Shown here piece by piece: positions 24,834-34,411 of a stretch of 64,000 nucleotides of DNA. Under the pieces are notes generated by a model. That model made no database searches and was not told where the DNA came from. It worked only from the letters and a program-made list of their open reading frames with translations. The DNA is from Thermobacillus sp. ZCTH02-B1 (lineage in GTDB: Bacteria; Bacillota; Bacilli; Paenibacillales; Paenibacillaceae), in assembly GCF_002159085.1 (NCBI RefSeq), contig NZ_LZRU01000005.1, positions 61,840-125,839 of the forward strand, written 5' to 3'. The stretch's first letter is position 1. Every line of letters starts with the position of its first letter. A program made the position numbers and the translations under genes.

Positions 24834-25718
24834 CTATTCCGGAACGGGAGCGAACGGTCCGGCCTCCGTCGCCGGCTCCGGCGCGGAAGCGGACGCCGCG
24901 TCCACGGCTTCGAGGCCGAGCCGCGTCAGCCGCTCGTAATGCTTGTACAGCGCGAGGAACCGGCCGCTGTACGCGCGGGTCCAGGGCTTCTTCTTGCCGC
25001 AGAAATGGAGGATGACGGTGCGGTTGATCACGAAGTCCATGTCGCACAGCCCGTTCGTCTTGAGTTTGTAGTACAGGTAGAAGCGGGCGTCGTAGTTGTA
25101 CAGGATCTCGTCCAGCGGTTTGATTTTTTTCGAATAGAGGGCGTTCAGGATGTCCTGGTCGGGCATGAGCAGCCGCGTGCGGTTCTTCTCGACGAACTGG
25201 TAGATGACGTCCTCCAGGACGTGCTCGCGAAGGAGCGGCAGGTTCATCAGCAGCATGCCCGAGTTGAAATAATAATCGATGTCGTAGGGCATCAGCCGGA
25301 TGCGGTTGATCTCCTTGATGTATTTGTCGTGATAGCACGCGGCGTACAGATAGCCGTCCAGATCGGTCTCGTACAGCGGCCGGATCGGATTCAGCACGAG
25401 GATGTCGGGATCGAGATACAGGATGCGGTCGATCCCGGCGGGCAGGAAGCGGTGCGCCAGCAGCCGGTAATACATCTCTTTCGTGTAATGCAGGAGCACC
25501 GGCGCGTCCGCAAACGCCCCGTCGTCCACGCGGATGACCTCCAGCCGGCCGCCGTTCCGCGCGATATAGGCGCCGAGCCGTTCCAGCGGGGCGTCGTCGA
25601 TGCTCGAGTGCATGAGGTATACCGTGAACCGCTCGCCAGGATTGTTCACGAAGAGCGAGGTGAGCATGGTGGTCAGCGGCCATAGATAATTGGCGTTGAG
25701 TGTTACGAGGATGTTCAT
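24834..25718 (-). CDS. Glycosyltransferase family 8 protein
   Basis: A 294-residue GT8 enzyme. It begins MNILVTLNANYLWPLTTMLTSLF, with the metal/nucleotide-sugar DxD motif in YLDPDILV (about residue 100), FNSGMLLMNL and a late HFCGKKKPW, all GT8 landmarks. GT8 enzymes transfer galactose or glucose from UDP-sugars. The start has a GGGGTGA site and lies 4 bases from the end of the upstream membrane protein gene. The acceptor could be a spore or wall glycan, judging by the LysM neighbour. Confidence 0.88.
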   Translation of the reverse strand: MNILVTLNANYLWPLTTMLTSLFVNNPGERFTVYLMHSSIDDAPLERLGAYIARNGGRLEVIRVDDGAFADAPVLLHYTKEMYYRLLAHRFLPAGIDRILYLDPDILVLNPIRPLYETDLDGYLYAACYHDKYIKEINRIRLMPYDIDYYFNSGMLLMNLPLLREHVLEDVIYQFVEKNRTRLLMPDQDILNALYSKKIKPLDEILYNYDARFYLYYKLKTNGLCDMDFVINRTVILHFCGKKKPWTRAYSGRFLALYKHYERLTRLGLEAVDAASASAPEPATEAGPFAPVPE

Positions 25719-25722
25719 GGCT

Positions 25723-26403
25723 TCACCCCCCAGTCCTTGACAACCGCGGCGTGCGGACGGCCATTCGGTCCAGGGCGAACCACAGAGACGCCGCGAGGGC
25801 AAGCTCGAACAGGTTGTGCAGGGACGGGACGCCGACGAGCGGCGCGAGGCCCCCGCCGCACAGCATCGCGAGCGATGCCGCGAGCGGCGCGGCCGGCCCG
25901 CCGCGGCGGAAGACGATCCAGCCGGCGGCGAGCAGCGCGGCCATGACGACGGCGATCATCCAGCCGCCCGCCGCGGACCTCCCGGCGGGCACGTAGGTCA
26001 GGATGCCGTGGTCGAAGACCGGTTCCAGGCGGAGACGCGCCACGGAAACCGCAAGCTCAAGCGCAATCAGTCCGATCGTCAGAAGGGCAGCCGCCGTCAC
26101 CGCCCACGCCCGGCCCGCCCATTCCGCTCCGGCCAGCCGGACGAACGCCAGCGAGGCGGGCACGAGCAGCGGCGTGACGCAGGCGTGCAGCAGGAAGCGG
26201 CTGATGTGCACCCGCTCGAAGCCTTCGCCCGCTTCCGCCCACGCGCCGGCGGCGAGCACGAGATTGTCCCACATCAGCGCGGCGGTGACCGCGAGCAGCG
26301 CGAGGCACAGGCCGGCGGGGGCGCCGCGGCGCCGGACGGCCATGCCGTACCCGATCAGCACCGCATACGCCAGAGCCAGCATCGGATGCAAAACGGCGTT
26401 CAT
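25723..26403 (-). CDS. Unknown multi-pass membrane protein
   Basis: A 226-residue protein with about seven hydrophobic segments (first MNAVLHPMLALAYAVLIGYGMAV; last SLHNLFELALAASLWFALDR). I do not recognise the family. Conserved-looking histidines near helix ends (HP at the N-terminus, HISRFLLHACVTP, HNLFE) could be functional. ATG 26403 is chosen by translational context; the upstream in-frame extension to 26640 is Arg-rich and not membrane-like. It is first of three genes with GT8 and LysM/Gmad2 genes following. Confidence 0.6.
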   Translation of the reverse strand: MNAVLHPMLALAYAVLIGYGMAVRRRGAPAGLCLALLAVTAALMWDNLVLAAGAWAEAGEGFERVHISRFLLHACVTPLLVPASLAFVRLAGAEWAGRAWAVTAAALLTIGLIALELAVSVARLRLEPVFDHGILTYVPAGRSAAGGWMIAVVMAALLAAGWIVFRRGGPAAPLAASLAMLCGGGLAPLVGVPSLHNLFELALAASLWFALDRMAVRTPRLSRTGG

Positions 26404-26638
26404 CTGTAACACCTGCCATGACGGAAGAATGGCGTCGTTCTTCCCATCATGGCCCCGCCGGTCCGCGGTTATACGGGAATCCCCGCCGAATCGGCGGACA
26501 GAACGGCGTCCCGCGGCGCCGAGGCACGGGACACGCTTCTCCCCGAAAGCCGCGGGGCCGCCGCGGCGACATCCATTCCGGCGGAAACCGTCGGGCCGGC
26601 CGAACATGCGAATGCGTTTCCACTCACCTTTGCCCTTC
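26404..26638 (-). other. Long 5' leader upstream of the membrane protein-GT8-LysM operon
   Basis: About 235 bases lie between the predicted -10 element and the first ATG. The leader is GC-rich and could fold extensively, but I see no known riboswitch. A frame is open through it but looks like a GC-driven artefact. Confidence 0.35.
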
Positions 26639-26647
26639 ATTATACCA
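26639..26647 (-). promoter_or_regulatory. Extended -10 promoter (TGGTATAAT)
   Basis: On the minus strand TGG-TATAAT, a perfect extended -10, stands out in GC-rich surroundings. No good -35 is present, as usual for extended -10 promoters. It would drive the membrane protein-GT8-LysM operon. Confidence 0.55.
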
Positions 26648-26682
26648 TACGCACGCGACGCACGCGGCGCGGCCTTTTTCCG

Positions 26683-26727
26683 AAAAACAAAGAAGACCGA
26701 CCGCGACGCCGTTCGGACGTCACGGTC
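26683..26727 (-). terminator. Terminator of mqo
   Basis: A 10-bp stem with one G-U pair (26699-26708 with 26718-26727) is followed on the minus strand by a T-rich tract over 26683-26690. Confidence 0.7.
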
Positions 26728-26751
26728 CGCCTTCGTGCCGGACGGAAACGA

Positions 26752-28278
26752 TCAGCTGGTCGCGGCGGCCGCCTGCTTCCGCGCGGCGGGATGCACGACG
26801 CGGTCCAGTCCGAGCGTCTTCGTCGTCTCTTCATGCAGCTCGCGGACGAGGTCCGGGTTCCCGGACAGCTTGATGCCCCAGGACGGCACCATTTCGGCGA
26901 TCTTCTCGCGCCAGCCGTCCAGCCGGTTCGGGAAGCAGCGCCGGATCACCTCCAGCATGATCGCCACGGAGGTCGAAGCACCCGGCGACGCTCCCAGCAG
27001 CGCCGCGACCGATCCGTCGGCCGCGCTGATCACCTCGGTGCCGAACTGCAGCGTGCCTCGCCCGCCGGCTTCCGTATCCTTGATGATCTGCACGCGCTGA
27101 CCGGCGACGATCAGGTCCCAGTCCTCGCCGCGCGCCGTCGGAACGAACTGCCGCAGCTCCTCGACGCGCTGCTCCTTCGTCAGCATGAGCTGCCGGATCA
27201 GGTACGCCGTCAGCGACATGTTCTTGAATCCCGCCGCGATCAGCGTGACCAGGTTGTGCGGCTTGACGGATTTCAGCAGGTCGAGATTCGAGCCGTACTT
27301 CAGGAACTTCGGCGTGAAGCCCGCGAACGGGCCGAAGAGCAGCGACGGCTTGCCGTCGATGAACCGCGTGTCGAGGTGCGGCACCGACATCGGCGGAGCG
27401 CCGATCGCCGCCTTGCCGTACACCTTCGCGTAATGCCGTTCGGCCAGCTCCGGATTCCGGCAGACCATGAACAGGCCGCTGACCGGGAAGCCGCCGATGC
27501 CGCGGCCCTCGGCGATGCCGGATTTCTGCAGCAGCAGGAGGCTGCCGCCGCCCGCGCCGATGAACACAAACGGGGCCTCGTACCGCTCGACGGCGCCGCT
27601 CTCCGTATGGCGCACCTTCAGCTCCCAGGCGCCGCCCTTCCGCTTCATGTCCTCGACCTGGCGGTGGTACAGGATCTCCGCGCCCCGCTCCTTCAGATGG
27701 TCGAACAGGAGGCGCGTCAGCGCGCCGAAGTTGACGTCCGTCCCCGATTCGATCCGGGTCGCCGCGATCGGCCGGTCGATCGTGCGGCCCTCCATCATCA
27801 GCGGAATCCATTCCGCCAGCCGGTCCGGATCGTCGGAAAATTCCATGCCTTCGAACAGCGGGTTCTTCGACATTGCCTCATGCCGCTTCTTCAGGAAGGC
27901 GACGTCCTTCTCGCCCTGCACGAAGCTCATGTGCGGCACGGGCATGATGAACTGCTGCGGATCGCGGATGAGGCCGCGCCGCACGAGGTACGCCCAGAAC
28001 TGCCGGGAGAGCTGGAAGTCCTCGTTGACCTTGATCGCCTTGCTGATGTCGATCGAGCCGTCAGCCTTCTCGGTCGTGTAGTTGAGCTCGCACAGCGACG
28101 CGTGGCCGGTGCCCGCGTTGTTCCATTCGTTCGAGCTTTCCTCGCCCGGCCGCGAGCGCCGTTCGAGCACCAGGATGTCCCACTCCGGCGCCAGTTCCTT
28201 GAGCATCGTGCCGAGCGTCGCGCTCATGATGCCCGCGCCGATCAGGATGACATCCGCGCGATTTCGTCTGTCGCCCAT
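26752..28278 (-). CDS. mqo: Malate:quinone oxidoreductase
   Basis: A 508-residue FAD enzyme of the usual length that oxidises malate to oxaloacetate and passes electrons to the quinone pool. The FAD-binding N-terminus is [19 protein letters not shown], followed by [22 protein letters not shown], a hallmark of Mqo. [10 protein letters not shown] and FPNRLDGW near the C-terminus are also typical. ATG 28278 has GGAG about 10 bases upstream. It is monocistronic with its own promoter and terminator. Confidence 0.95.
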   Translation of the reverse strand: MGDRRNRADVILIGAGIMSATLGTMLKELAPEWDILVLERRSRPGEESSNEWNNAGTGHASLCELNYTTEKADGSIDISKAIKVNEDFQLSRQFWAYLVRRGLIRDPQQFIMPVPHMSFVQGEKDVAFLKKRHEAMSKNPLFEGMEFSDDPDRLAEWIPLMMEGRTIDRPIAATRIESGTDVNFGALTRLLFDHLKERGAEILYHRQVEDMKRKGGAWELKVRHTESGAVERYEAPFVFIGAGGGSLLLLQKSGIAEGRGIGGFPVSGLFMVCRNPELAERHYAKVYGKAAIGAPPMSVPHLDTRFIDGKPSLLFGPFAGFTPKFLKYGSNLDLLKSVKPHNLVTLIAAGFKNMSLTAYLIRQLMLTKEQRVEELRQFVPTARGEDWDLIVAGQRVQIIKDTEAGGRGTLQFGTEVISAADGSVAALLGASPGASTSVAIMLEVIRRCFPNRLDGWREKIAEMVPSWGIKLSGNPDLVRELHEETTKTLGLDRVVHPAARKQAAAATS

Positions 28279-28431
28279 GGTTGATCGTCTCCAGCCTTTC
28301 CGTTTTTGCGATTTGCGGACACAAGACAGGCGCCGCAGCAAGCCGGGGCGCCGTGAAGTCTCGCAATCGTCTCCGAATCCGTCGTTCTCCCCCTAGTGTA
28401 GCATTATTGGTTTCAGATTGAAAGATAAAGA

Positions 28432-28462
28432 AAAAAGCTGTCCATCCAAGGATGAACAGCTG
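28432..28462 (-). terminator. Terminator of the TerC gene
   Basis: A 12-bp stem AGCTGTTCATCC/GGATGGACAGCT with one wobble (28437-28448 with 28451-28462) is followed on the minus strand by six T residues. It also lies close to the mqo promoter region. Confidence 0.85.
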
Positions 28463-28535
28463 TTGTCCGCGGCATGGCATCCTTTCGCCGTCAAGCCGCG
28501 CCGTGAAGCCGTTAACGGGATGTCCCGCACGTCCT

Positions 28536-29312
28536 TCAGTGCTGTTCCGCTTTCCGCTCGGCCCGCCGGTTCGCGGGCGAGAACCAGCCGATCAGCGCGA
28601 GCGCGATCAACACGCCGTAGAACGTAACGGTCCAGACCGTGCTGTGCGGGAAATGGTGATCAATCACGCCGATGTCTTCGTGGGCCAGTGTGATGACGGC
28701 CAGCTTCACGCCGACCCAGGCCACGATGGCGTAGGCCGTCGTCTCAAGCGCCGGACGCTTTTCGAGCAGACGGATGAACAGCTCGGCGGCGAACTTGATC
28801 AGCACCAGGCCGGCGATGCCGCCGAGCACGACGACGGTGAACTGGGCGGCGTCCATGCCCCCGAAGTTGCCGAACGGCGAGTCCGGCAGGCCGAGCGCGA
28901 GTGCGACCGCGGCGAGGATCGAGTCGATCGCGAAGACCAGATCGGCGAACGCGATCTTGCCGACCGTGCTCCAGAAGCCTCTGGCGGGCGACGTTTTCTC
29001 CTCCTCCTGCTCCTTGGGCTCCTCCTTCTTCCCCAGAAAATCCCGAATGACGTGCTTGAGTCCGAGATAGAGGAGGTACAGGGCGCCGATCGCCTGCACC
29101 TGCCACACGTTCGCGATGAACGAGATCACGAACAGGGCGGCGAACCGGAAGCCGAGGGCCATCAGGATGCCGTAATTGATCGCCTTCGTCTTCTGTTTGT
29201 CCGGAAGATGCTTCGCGATGACCGCGAGCACCAGCGCATTGTCCGCCGACAGCAGCCCTTCGAGCACGACGAGGATCAAAAGCGCCCACACATACTCCAG
29301 CCAGATGTTCAA
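28536..29312 (-). CDS. TerC family integral membrane protein
   Basis: A 258-residue TerC/YkoY-like protein with about seven helices. Family motifs include LEGLLSADNALVLAVI (acidic metal-site region), GALYLLYLGLKHV and a second DLVFAIDSILAAVALALG. Bacillota TerC proteins are linked to manganese efflux or metallation of exported enzymes. The start is taken as TTG 29312 because GGGAGG lies 7 bases upstream; an in-frame GTG at 29330 overlaps that site. A charged cytoplasmic loop (KKEEPKEQEEEKTSP) separates the two halves. I found no yybP-ykoY riboswitch in the short leader. Confidence 0.88.
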   Translation of the reverse strand: MNIWLEYVWALLILVVLEGLLSADNALVLAVIAKHLPDKQKTKAINYGILMALGFRFAALFVISFIANVWQVQAIGALYLLYLGLKHVIRDFLGKKEEPKEQEEEKTSPARGFWSTVGKIAFADLVFAIDSILAAVALALGLPDSPFGNFGGMDAAQFTVVVLGGIAGLVLIKFAAELFIRLLEKRPALETTAYAIVAWVGVKLAVITLAHEDIGVIDHHFPHSTVWTVTFYGVLIALALIGWFSPANRRAERKAEQH

Positions 29313-29468
29313 CGAACGTTCCTCCCTCACCAGTCGGCTCCGTGATTCGTCCGGACGATTCCCGACCGCAGCCGCCGCGCCGGCATGAACGGCCTGCCGT
29401 CAACGGTCCGCGTGAACAACCGACATTCTTTAATACGGTTCCCTTCCAAGCGGGTTTCTTTCCACCAT

Positions 29469-30662
29469 TCATTTGCCCGCCGCATGTCCGCTCCGGCGCG
29501 CCGTCAGCGCGTTCAACCGCTCCGTTGCCAGCAGCATGGCCGCCGCCATCAGCGCGAGGTACGACGGGAAGAAATGGATCGTGATATGGCCGGCCAGCCA
29601 GCCGAACAGCGGCGGCAGCAACGCGGCGCCCGTATAGGCGGTCGCCATCTGCCAGCCCATGATCCTGCCGGCGTGGGCCTCGCCGAACCGGACCGGCGTC
29701 TCGTGCAGCATGCTCGGGAAGATCGGGGCCAATCCCAGGCCGGTGATCAGAAAGCCTGCAAGCGAAAACGCCGTCGGCAGCGGCAGCGCAAGGAGCAGCG
29801 TGCCGGCCAGCGCCAGCAGCTCGCCCGCCCGGATCAGCGTCTTGTTGCTGTACCGGTAGGTGACGAAGCCGTTCACGAATCTCCCGATCGTGATGCCGGC
29901 GAAGTAGATGGAGACCCACAGGGCCGCTTCGTCGGCCGAAAGCCCCTTCGCGTTGACCAGATAGCTGCTGCCCCACAGGCCCGCCGTCACCTCCACGCCG
30001 CAGTAGAACAGGAACGTCGCGAGCGCGAATTTGATGGCGGCCGCGTTCTTCGGCTTCCCGTCCCGCTCTTCGGAAGCCGGCGCCCCGTCCCCCGCCGCTT
30101 CGTCGCCGTTCCGCCGCTCCATCCTGCTCCACAGGGGAAGGGAGAGCAGCAGGATCGCCGCGATGGCGCTCTGGATGAGGCCGACGGTCAGGTACCCGCC
30201 CCTCCACGCGCCGTCTTCCAGGTACGCGGCCATGATCATCGGGCTGACCGTCACGCCGACGCCCCAGAAGCAGTGCAGCCAGCTCATGTGGCGGGCGGCG
30301 TAGTGTCCCGCGACGTAATGATTGAGCGCGGAATCGACGGCGCCTGCGCCGAGTCCGAGCGGAACGCAGCAGACCGCGAGCCACAGGACGGACGGCGCGA
30401 TCGAGAAGCCGAGCAGCGCGCCGGCCGTCATCGCGACGCTGATCAGCGTGACACGCGCCGTGCCGAAGCGCCGGACGACGCGGCTCGTGGACAGGGCGGA
30501 GACGATCGTGCCGATCGTGACCGTGACGGACAGCACCCCCGCCATGCCGAGGGGCGCTCCCAGATCGTCCCGCATGACGGGCCACGCCGCGCCGAGCAGG
30601 GAATCCGGCAGTCCGAGGCTGATGAACACCAGATAGATGACGATGAGGAGCAGGGTGGCCAT
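29469..30662 (-). CDS. MFS transporter
   Basis: A 397-residue, roughly 12-helix major facilitator protein. It has GLPDSLLGAAWPVMRDDLGAPLGMAGVLS in the first helices and GLGAGAVDSALNHYVA, SWLHCFWGVGVTVSPM and LHETPVRFGEAHAGRIMGWQMATAYTGAALLPP. This resembles the FucP/YfkF-like MFS group, whose members move sugars or export metabolites; the substrate is unknown. ATG 30662 has GGGAGA. Upstream, two TATAAT-containing promoter candidates are present. Confidence 0.85.
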   Translation of the reverse strand: MATLLLIVIYLVFISLGLPDSLLGAAWPVMRDDLGAPLGMAGVLSVTVTIGTIVSALSTSRVVRRFGTARVTLISVAMTAGALLGFSIAPSVLWLAVCCVPLGLGAGAVDSALNHYVAGHYAARHMSWLHCFWGVGVTVSPMIMAAYLEDGAWRGGYLTVGLIQSAIAAILLLSLPLWSRMERRNGDEAAGDGAPASEERDGKPKNAAAIKFALATFLFYCGVEVTAGLWGSSYLVNAKGLSADEAALWVSIYFAGITIGRFVNGFVTYRYSNKTLIRAGELLALAGTLLLALPLPTAFSLAGFLITGLGLAPIFPSMLHETPVRFGEAHAGRIMGWQMATAYTGAALLPPLFGWLAGHITIHFFPSYLALMAAAMLLATERLNALTARRSGHAAGK

Positions 30663-30994
30663 TCGGATGTCTCCCGTTGCCGCAAATTCAGCCGTGTCCA
30701 AGCGCGTTCCTGCGCAAGCCCGCGGGAAGGAAATGCGCTTGTTCAACTTTTTCAAATGGGATTATTATAACATGAGTCGGACCGGTCAGAAATACGGATC
30801 GGCGAGATTTTTCCCGCCGCCCGGACAGCCTCGACGGCTTCCTCCGGGATGCCCTTTTCCCACGATTATTATAGAGCGTTCCGGAACCGGATCGAAACAC
30901 CCCCATGCCAGCTGCCCGCCGGCGCAACGGTTCCGGCACAGCTCCGCGCAGAAGCCGTTGCGCACGACCCGCGCAAGCCGCTGAAGCCGCAATG
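30663..30994 (-). promoter_or_regulatory. Upstream region of the MFS gene with two TATAAT elements
   Basis: On the minus strand an extended -10 TGT-TATAAT (30764-30772) lies about 100 bases before the start, and a second TATAAT (30868-30873) lies further upstream. Neither has a strong -35. No gene is visible in this 330-base stretch. Confidence 0.45.
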
Positions 30995-31032
30995 AAAAAA
31001 GGACATCCGCCATCCGCATGCGAATGTCCTTT
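30995..31032 (-). terminator. Terminator of the DHA2 exporter gene
   Basis: An imperfect stem AAAGGACAT.../...ATGTCCTTT (30998-31010 with 31020-31032) is followed by a six-T run on the minus strand, just past the exporter stop. Confidence 0.75.
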
Positions 31033-31037
31033 CGCTA

Positions 31038-32681
31038 TCATTCCATGCCTGAACCTTCCGCCGCCGGCACCGCGATGTTCCGACGCATCGGCGCCAGGAT
31101 GAACGCCGCGGCGATGACGAGCACGCCCAGCGCGGCCGCCGACCAGTACAGGCCGCCGTAGCCGTTCTCCGCAGCCATCCGCGTGATCTCGGCGACGCTG
31201 TCGCGGATCACTTCCCGGAGCGCCGGATCCTGAATCCGGCCGATCATTTCCGCGATTTGACCGGCGCTCACGGATTCCCCGCCTCCGGACGCCATATGCC
31301 GGCCGATCTCCGCCAGCTCGTTCATCGCCTCCTGCGACAGATTCGCCTTCTCGACATTCGCGTTCAGAATGTCGCGAAATTCCGTCCGGAACAGCTCGCC
31401 CATGTTGTTGAAGCCGCGCGCGATAAATCCGGCGTAGATCGTCGGCATGATCGTCATGCCGATCTGGCGCAGCAGCGAGAGTGACGCCAGCGCCGTGCCC
31501 TTGTTCGACTGAAGGCCTTCGGTCGCCAGGATGTTGAGCGGCGCGCCGAGGATGATCCCGATGCCGACGCCGGCGATCATGCTGGAGATGATGAACTGCC
31601 ACTTCAGTTCCGTCCACAGCGGGAACAGGGCGAAGCCGACCGCCGTCACGACCCCGGACAGCACGACGGTGAAAATGGGACCGCGTTTCGACACCATCAT
31701 GCCGCCCATGCCTGCGCCGATCCCCGATGCGAGCGCCAGCGGCGTCATCCAGTAGCCGGATTTCTCCGCCTCGATGCCGAGCACGTTCTCCGTGAAGCCC
31801 GGAATGAAAATCATGCCCGCCAGCATCCCGCCGGACAGCATGCCGATGAGCAGCACCATCAGATACCGTGGCTGTCTGACCAGCGTCATCGGCAGGATCG
31901 GGTCACCCGACTTGCGGCGCTCCAGCGCCGACTCGTACAGAAGCAGGATGATGAACAGAACCACGCCTGCCCCGATGAAGGCGGAGACGTCCCATTCCCT
32001 GAAGCTTGCCCAGAAATCGACGTCGATGTTCGTAAGGCCGTACATCAGCGACAGAATCGCCAGCGACAGGATGACGGTTCCGGGCAGATCCAGCCGTCCC
32101 GTGTTCGGGTCCGCCGACTCCGGCAGCCGCATGAGCCCCAGGATCACGAGCGCGACGGCGATCGGCACGTTGATCAGGAACAGGATGTGCCAGTTCCCCG
32201 TCCAGTCGAGCAGGAAGGAGCCGATGTTCGGGCCCAGAATGGCCGCGATTCCGTTCATCCCGCCGAGCATCCCGAGATATTTCGCCTGCTTGTCGGGCTC
32301 GACCGTGCTCAGGATGTGCGAGTTGCCGATGATGAAAATGCCTCCGCCGCCCAGCGCCTGGATGAAGCGCGACGCCAAATACAGCTCGAACGTCGGACTG
32401 AGCGCCACGAACAGGGAGCCGAGGCCGAACAGGATGATCTCCGCGATGAACAGCCGCTTGCGGCCGTACCGGTCGGACAGCTTGCCCGCGATCGGCAGGC
32501 TGATCGCGAGGCCCAGCGTGTAGATCGTGACGCCCCAGGCGCCCCAGTTGTCCGACACGTCAAAGTGCCGGTTGATCGTCGTCAGCGCCGAGCTGATGAT
32601 CCCGTTGTCGAGCGCCGCCATGAAGACGCCGACGGAGAACAGCAGCAGCGCCCAGAAATGCGATTTGCCGGATTTGCTCAA
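31038..32681 (-). CDS. MFS exporter, DHA2 (EmrB/QacA) family
   Basis: A 547-residue, 14-helix exporter. The first helix has FMAALDNGIISSALTTINR and the MFS loop GKLSDRYGRKR is present. A large extracytoplasmic loop rich in Glu/Asn (about residues 420-500, ILNANVEKANLSQEAMNELAEIGRHMASGGGESVS) precedes the last helix, as in the DHA2 protein at 1027-2649. The start is TTG 32681 with GAGG upstream. No dedicated regulator is adjacent; the upstream neighbour is a divergent VOC gene. Confidence 0.88.
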   Translation of the reverse strand: MSKSGKSHFWALLLFSVGVFMAALDNGIISSALTTINRHFDVSDNWGAWGVTIYTLGLAISLPIAGKLSDRYGRKRLFIAEIILFGLGSLFVALSPTFELYLASRFIQALGGGGIFIIGNSHILSTVEPDKQAKYLGMLGGMNGIAAILGPNIGSFLLDWTGNWHILFLINVPIAVALVILGLMRLPESADPNTGRLDLPGTVILSLAILSLMYGLTNIDVDFWASFREWDVSAFIGAGVVLFIILLLYESALERRKSGDPILPMTLVRQPRYLMVLLIGMLSGGMLAGMIFIPGFTENVLGIEAEKSGYWMTPLALASGIGAGMGGMMVSKRGPIFTVVLSGVVTAVGFALFPLWTELKWQFIISSMIAGVGIGIILGAPLNILATEGLQSNKGTALASLSLLRQIGMTIMPTIYAGFIARGFNNMGELFRTEFRDILNANVEKANLSQEAMNELAEIGRHMASGGGESVSAGQIAEMIGRIQDPALREVIRDSVAEITRMAAENGYGGLYWSAAALGVLVIAAAFILAPMRRNIAVPAAEGSGME

Positions 32682-32871
32682 GCCGCCTCACCCTTACCCT
32701 TTTGGTATTGTTACAGTATCTCCGGAAAAAACCCGCGTTCAATGTGACACAAGCGTTACTTTCAAGCACAACGTTATTCTACATCAACGGGCGACCATAG
32801 GCAAAGCGGGTTTGCATGCCGATTTCCGCCATCGCACCAGGTTGCGGTCATTTTATTCCCATTATTCTTAC

Positions 32872-32900
32872 TTGACTACTTAGAATTTGATGCTTACGAT
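32872..32900 (+). promoter_or_regulatory. Putative SigA promoter of the VOC gene
   Basis: TTGACT (32872-32877) and TACGAT (32895-32900) have 17-base spacing, leaving a leader of about 30 bases before the start. The rest of the 250-bp divergent region is relatively AT-rich without a gene. Confidence 0.6.
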
Positions 32901-32934
32901 GGAAGTGCAAGCCATCCCGGAGGAGGTCGTCGCC

Positions 32935-33327
32935 ATGGCGCGCAAAAGGATCGATCATGTGGGGATCATCGTGAAGGATCTGGAAGCGAGCATCCGCTTC
33001 TACACGGAGGTCGTCGGACTCGAGGTAAAAAGCCGCTTCACCCATCCAAACGGCGTGCTGGAGCTCGCGTTCCTCGGATTCGGCGGTTCCGACGAGACGG
33101 AGATCGAACTGATCCAGGGGTACAACGACAACCTGCCGAACGAGGGCAAGGTCCATCACGTCGCATTCACCGTGGACGATATCGAGGCCGAATACGAGCG
33201 CATCCGGAAGCTCGACGGCGTATCCTTGGTCCCCGGTTTCGACTCGATCACCACGCTGCCGAACGGACATCGCTATTTCTTCATTTACGGTCCCGAGAAT
33301 GAATGGATCGAATTCTTCCAGCGCTGA
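32935..33327 (+). CDS. VOC family (glyoxalase/bleomycin-resistance fold) protein
   Basis: A 130-residue protein with two beta-alpha-beta-beta-beta repeats. Likely metal ligands sit in IDHVGIIVKDLE (His), the central ETEIELIQ (Glu), VHHVAFTVDD (His) and ENEWIEFFQ (Glu). The pattern suits glyoxalase I or methylmalonyl-CoA epimerase-type enzymes, but the reaction cannot be assigned. ATG 32935 has a strong GGAGGAGG; a longer in-frame start overlaps the promoter. Confidence 0.85.
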   Translation: MARKRIDHVGIIVKDLEASIRFYTEVVGLEVKSRFTHPNGVLELAFLGFGGSDETEIELIQGYNDNLPNEGKVHHVAFTVDDIEAEYERIRKLDGVSLVPGFDSITTLPNGHRYFFIYGPENEWIEFFQR

Positions 33328-33387
33328 GCGGGATGCCTCACCCCGCGGCGGACGGACGGCTCCGCAGGCCCGGAGCGTCCGGCCCCC

Positions 33388-33409
33388 CTCCCCCTCGATC
33401 CGAGGGGGA
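33388..33409. terminator. Weak hairpin between the convergent VOC and sensor lipoprotein genes
   Basis: A short stem with CCCCCTC/GAGGGGG arms around a 4-base loop, with no clear T-run. It may limit read-through in either direction. Confidence 0.35.
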
Positions 33410-33418
33410 TTCCGCTTC

Positions 33419-34411
33419 TCATCCGCCGGTTTTCCGCCCGGCCGTCCCGGCGTCAACCAGCGTGATCCCCGTATCCACAAAGCCGGGAATCTCCTCCCCG
33501 TTGCAGGCCTTCAGGAGCTGTTCGACGATCAGGGTTCCCCAGCGATGTTCGTTCAGGGAGATCGCCATCGTGATCTGTCCGTTGCGCAACGCCTCGGTGA
33601 TATCGGGCATCAGGCCGAAGGTCAGCGCGTACCGGTTCAGCCCCATCGCCTTCCACACCAGGACGGAGGTCGCCCCGGACACGAAGTCGAGGGCAACGAA
33701 CGCGTCGAAGTGCGGATGATCGTCGATCATGCCCTCCAATTCCGTCAGCGCCTGCCCGGGGATGCCCTCGTTGTAGCGCACCTCCAGCACGTCGATGTCC
33801 GTCTCGCGATGGATATAGCCGAGGAATCCTTCCAGGCGCTCGCGCAAATGCAGGCTGTCCGAGAACCCGGTCGACACCAGGATCATCCCGCGTCCCTTCA
33901 GCAATCCGTCAATGGCCTCGCCCATTCGCTCGCCGGCCCGGATGTTGTCCGTTCCGATATAGGACAGCCGCCGGCTGTCCGGAGCGTCCGATTCGAAACA
34001 GATGACGGGGATTCCGGCGTCCACGGCCTTGTCGATGACCGGCGCCAGCATGTCCGAATGGATCGGGCTGATCGCAATGCCGTCCACGCCCTGCTTGATC
34101 ATCGTCTCCATCATCCGGATCTGCTGCTCCAGATTCGCCTCGTCGGGCGCCTTGATGATCAGCCGCACGCCCGCCGCCTCCGCCGCCCGCGCGGCGCTCT
34201 CCGTCACCGCCTCATAGTAGGCGTCCGCCATCGGATAGATGATGCCGAAGGTCCGCGCCGGCGCCGCTTTCGCTTCGGAAACCGAAGGCGCGCTTGCGCG
34301 GGACGGCGGCTGCTCCCGGCAGCCGGAGAGCGCCGCCGCCGTCAGCAGGATCAGGACCGGCGCCGCCCTCATCACCTTCACGGCCGTCCGCTTCCACGAT
34401 TTCCGCTTCAA
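33419..34411 (-). CDS. Periplasmic-type sugar-binding lipoprotein paired with a two-component system
   Basis: A 330-residue lipoprotein (LSGC, Cys31) with the ribose/galactose-type binding fold. Landmarks are FGIIYPMADAYYEAVTESAARAAE, MIKQGVDGIAISPIHSDMLAPVIDKAVDAGIPVICFES and the late FVDTGITLVDA. The start is TTG 34411 with AAGGAGG; it overlaps the response-regulator stop by 4 bases. It is the third gene of a kinase-regulator-binding protein operon and lies away from the transporter. It is therefore probably an extracytoplasmic sensor that presents sugar to the kinase rather than the transport receptor (inference). Confidence 0.82.
   Translation of the reverse strand: MKRKSWKRTAVKVMRAAPVLILLTAAALSGCREQPPSRASAPSVSEAKAAPARTFGIIYPMADAYYEAVTESAARAAEAAGVRLIIKAPDEANLEQQIRMMETMIKQGVDGIAISPIHSDMLAPVIDKAVDAGIPVICFESDAPDSRRLSYIGTDNIRAGERMGEAIDGLLKGRGMILVSTGFSDSLHLRERLEGFLGYIHRETDIDVLEVRYNEGIPGQALTELEGMIDDHPHFDAFVALDFVSGATSVLVWKAMGLNRYALTFGLMPDITEALRNGQITMAISLNEHRWGTLIVEQLLKACNGEEIPGFVDTGITLVDAGTAGRKTGG

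Noticed and set aside
29313..29468. Possible yybP-ykoY manganese riboswitch before the TerC gene
   Set aside because: TerC genes in Bacillota often have one, but the 155-base leader lacks the conserved paired loop sequences I would expect, so I do not call it.
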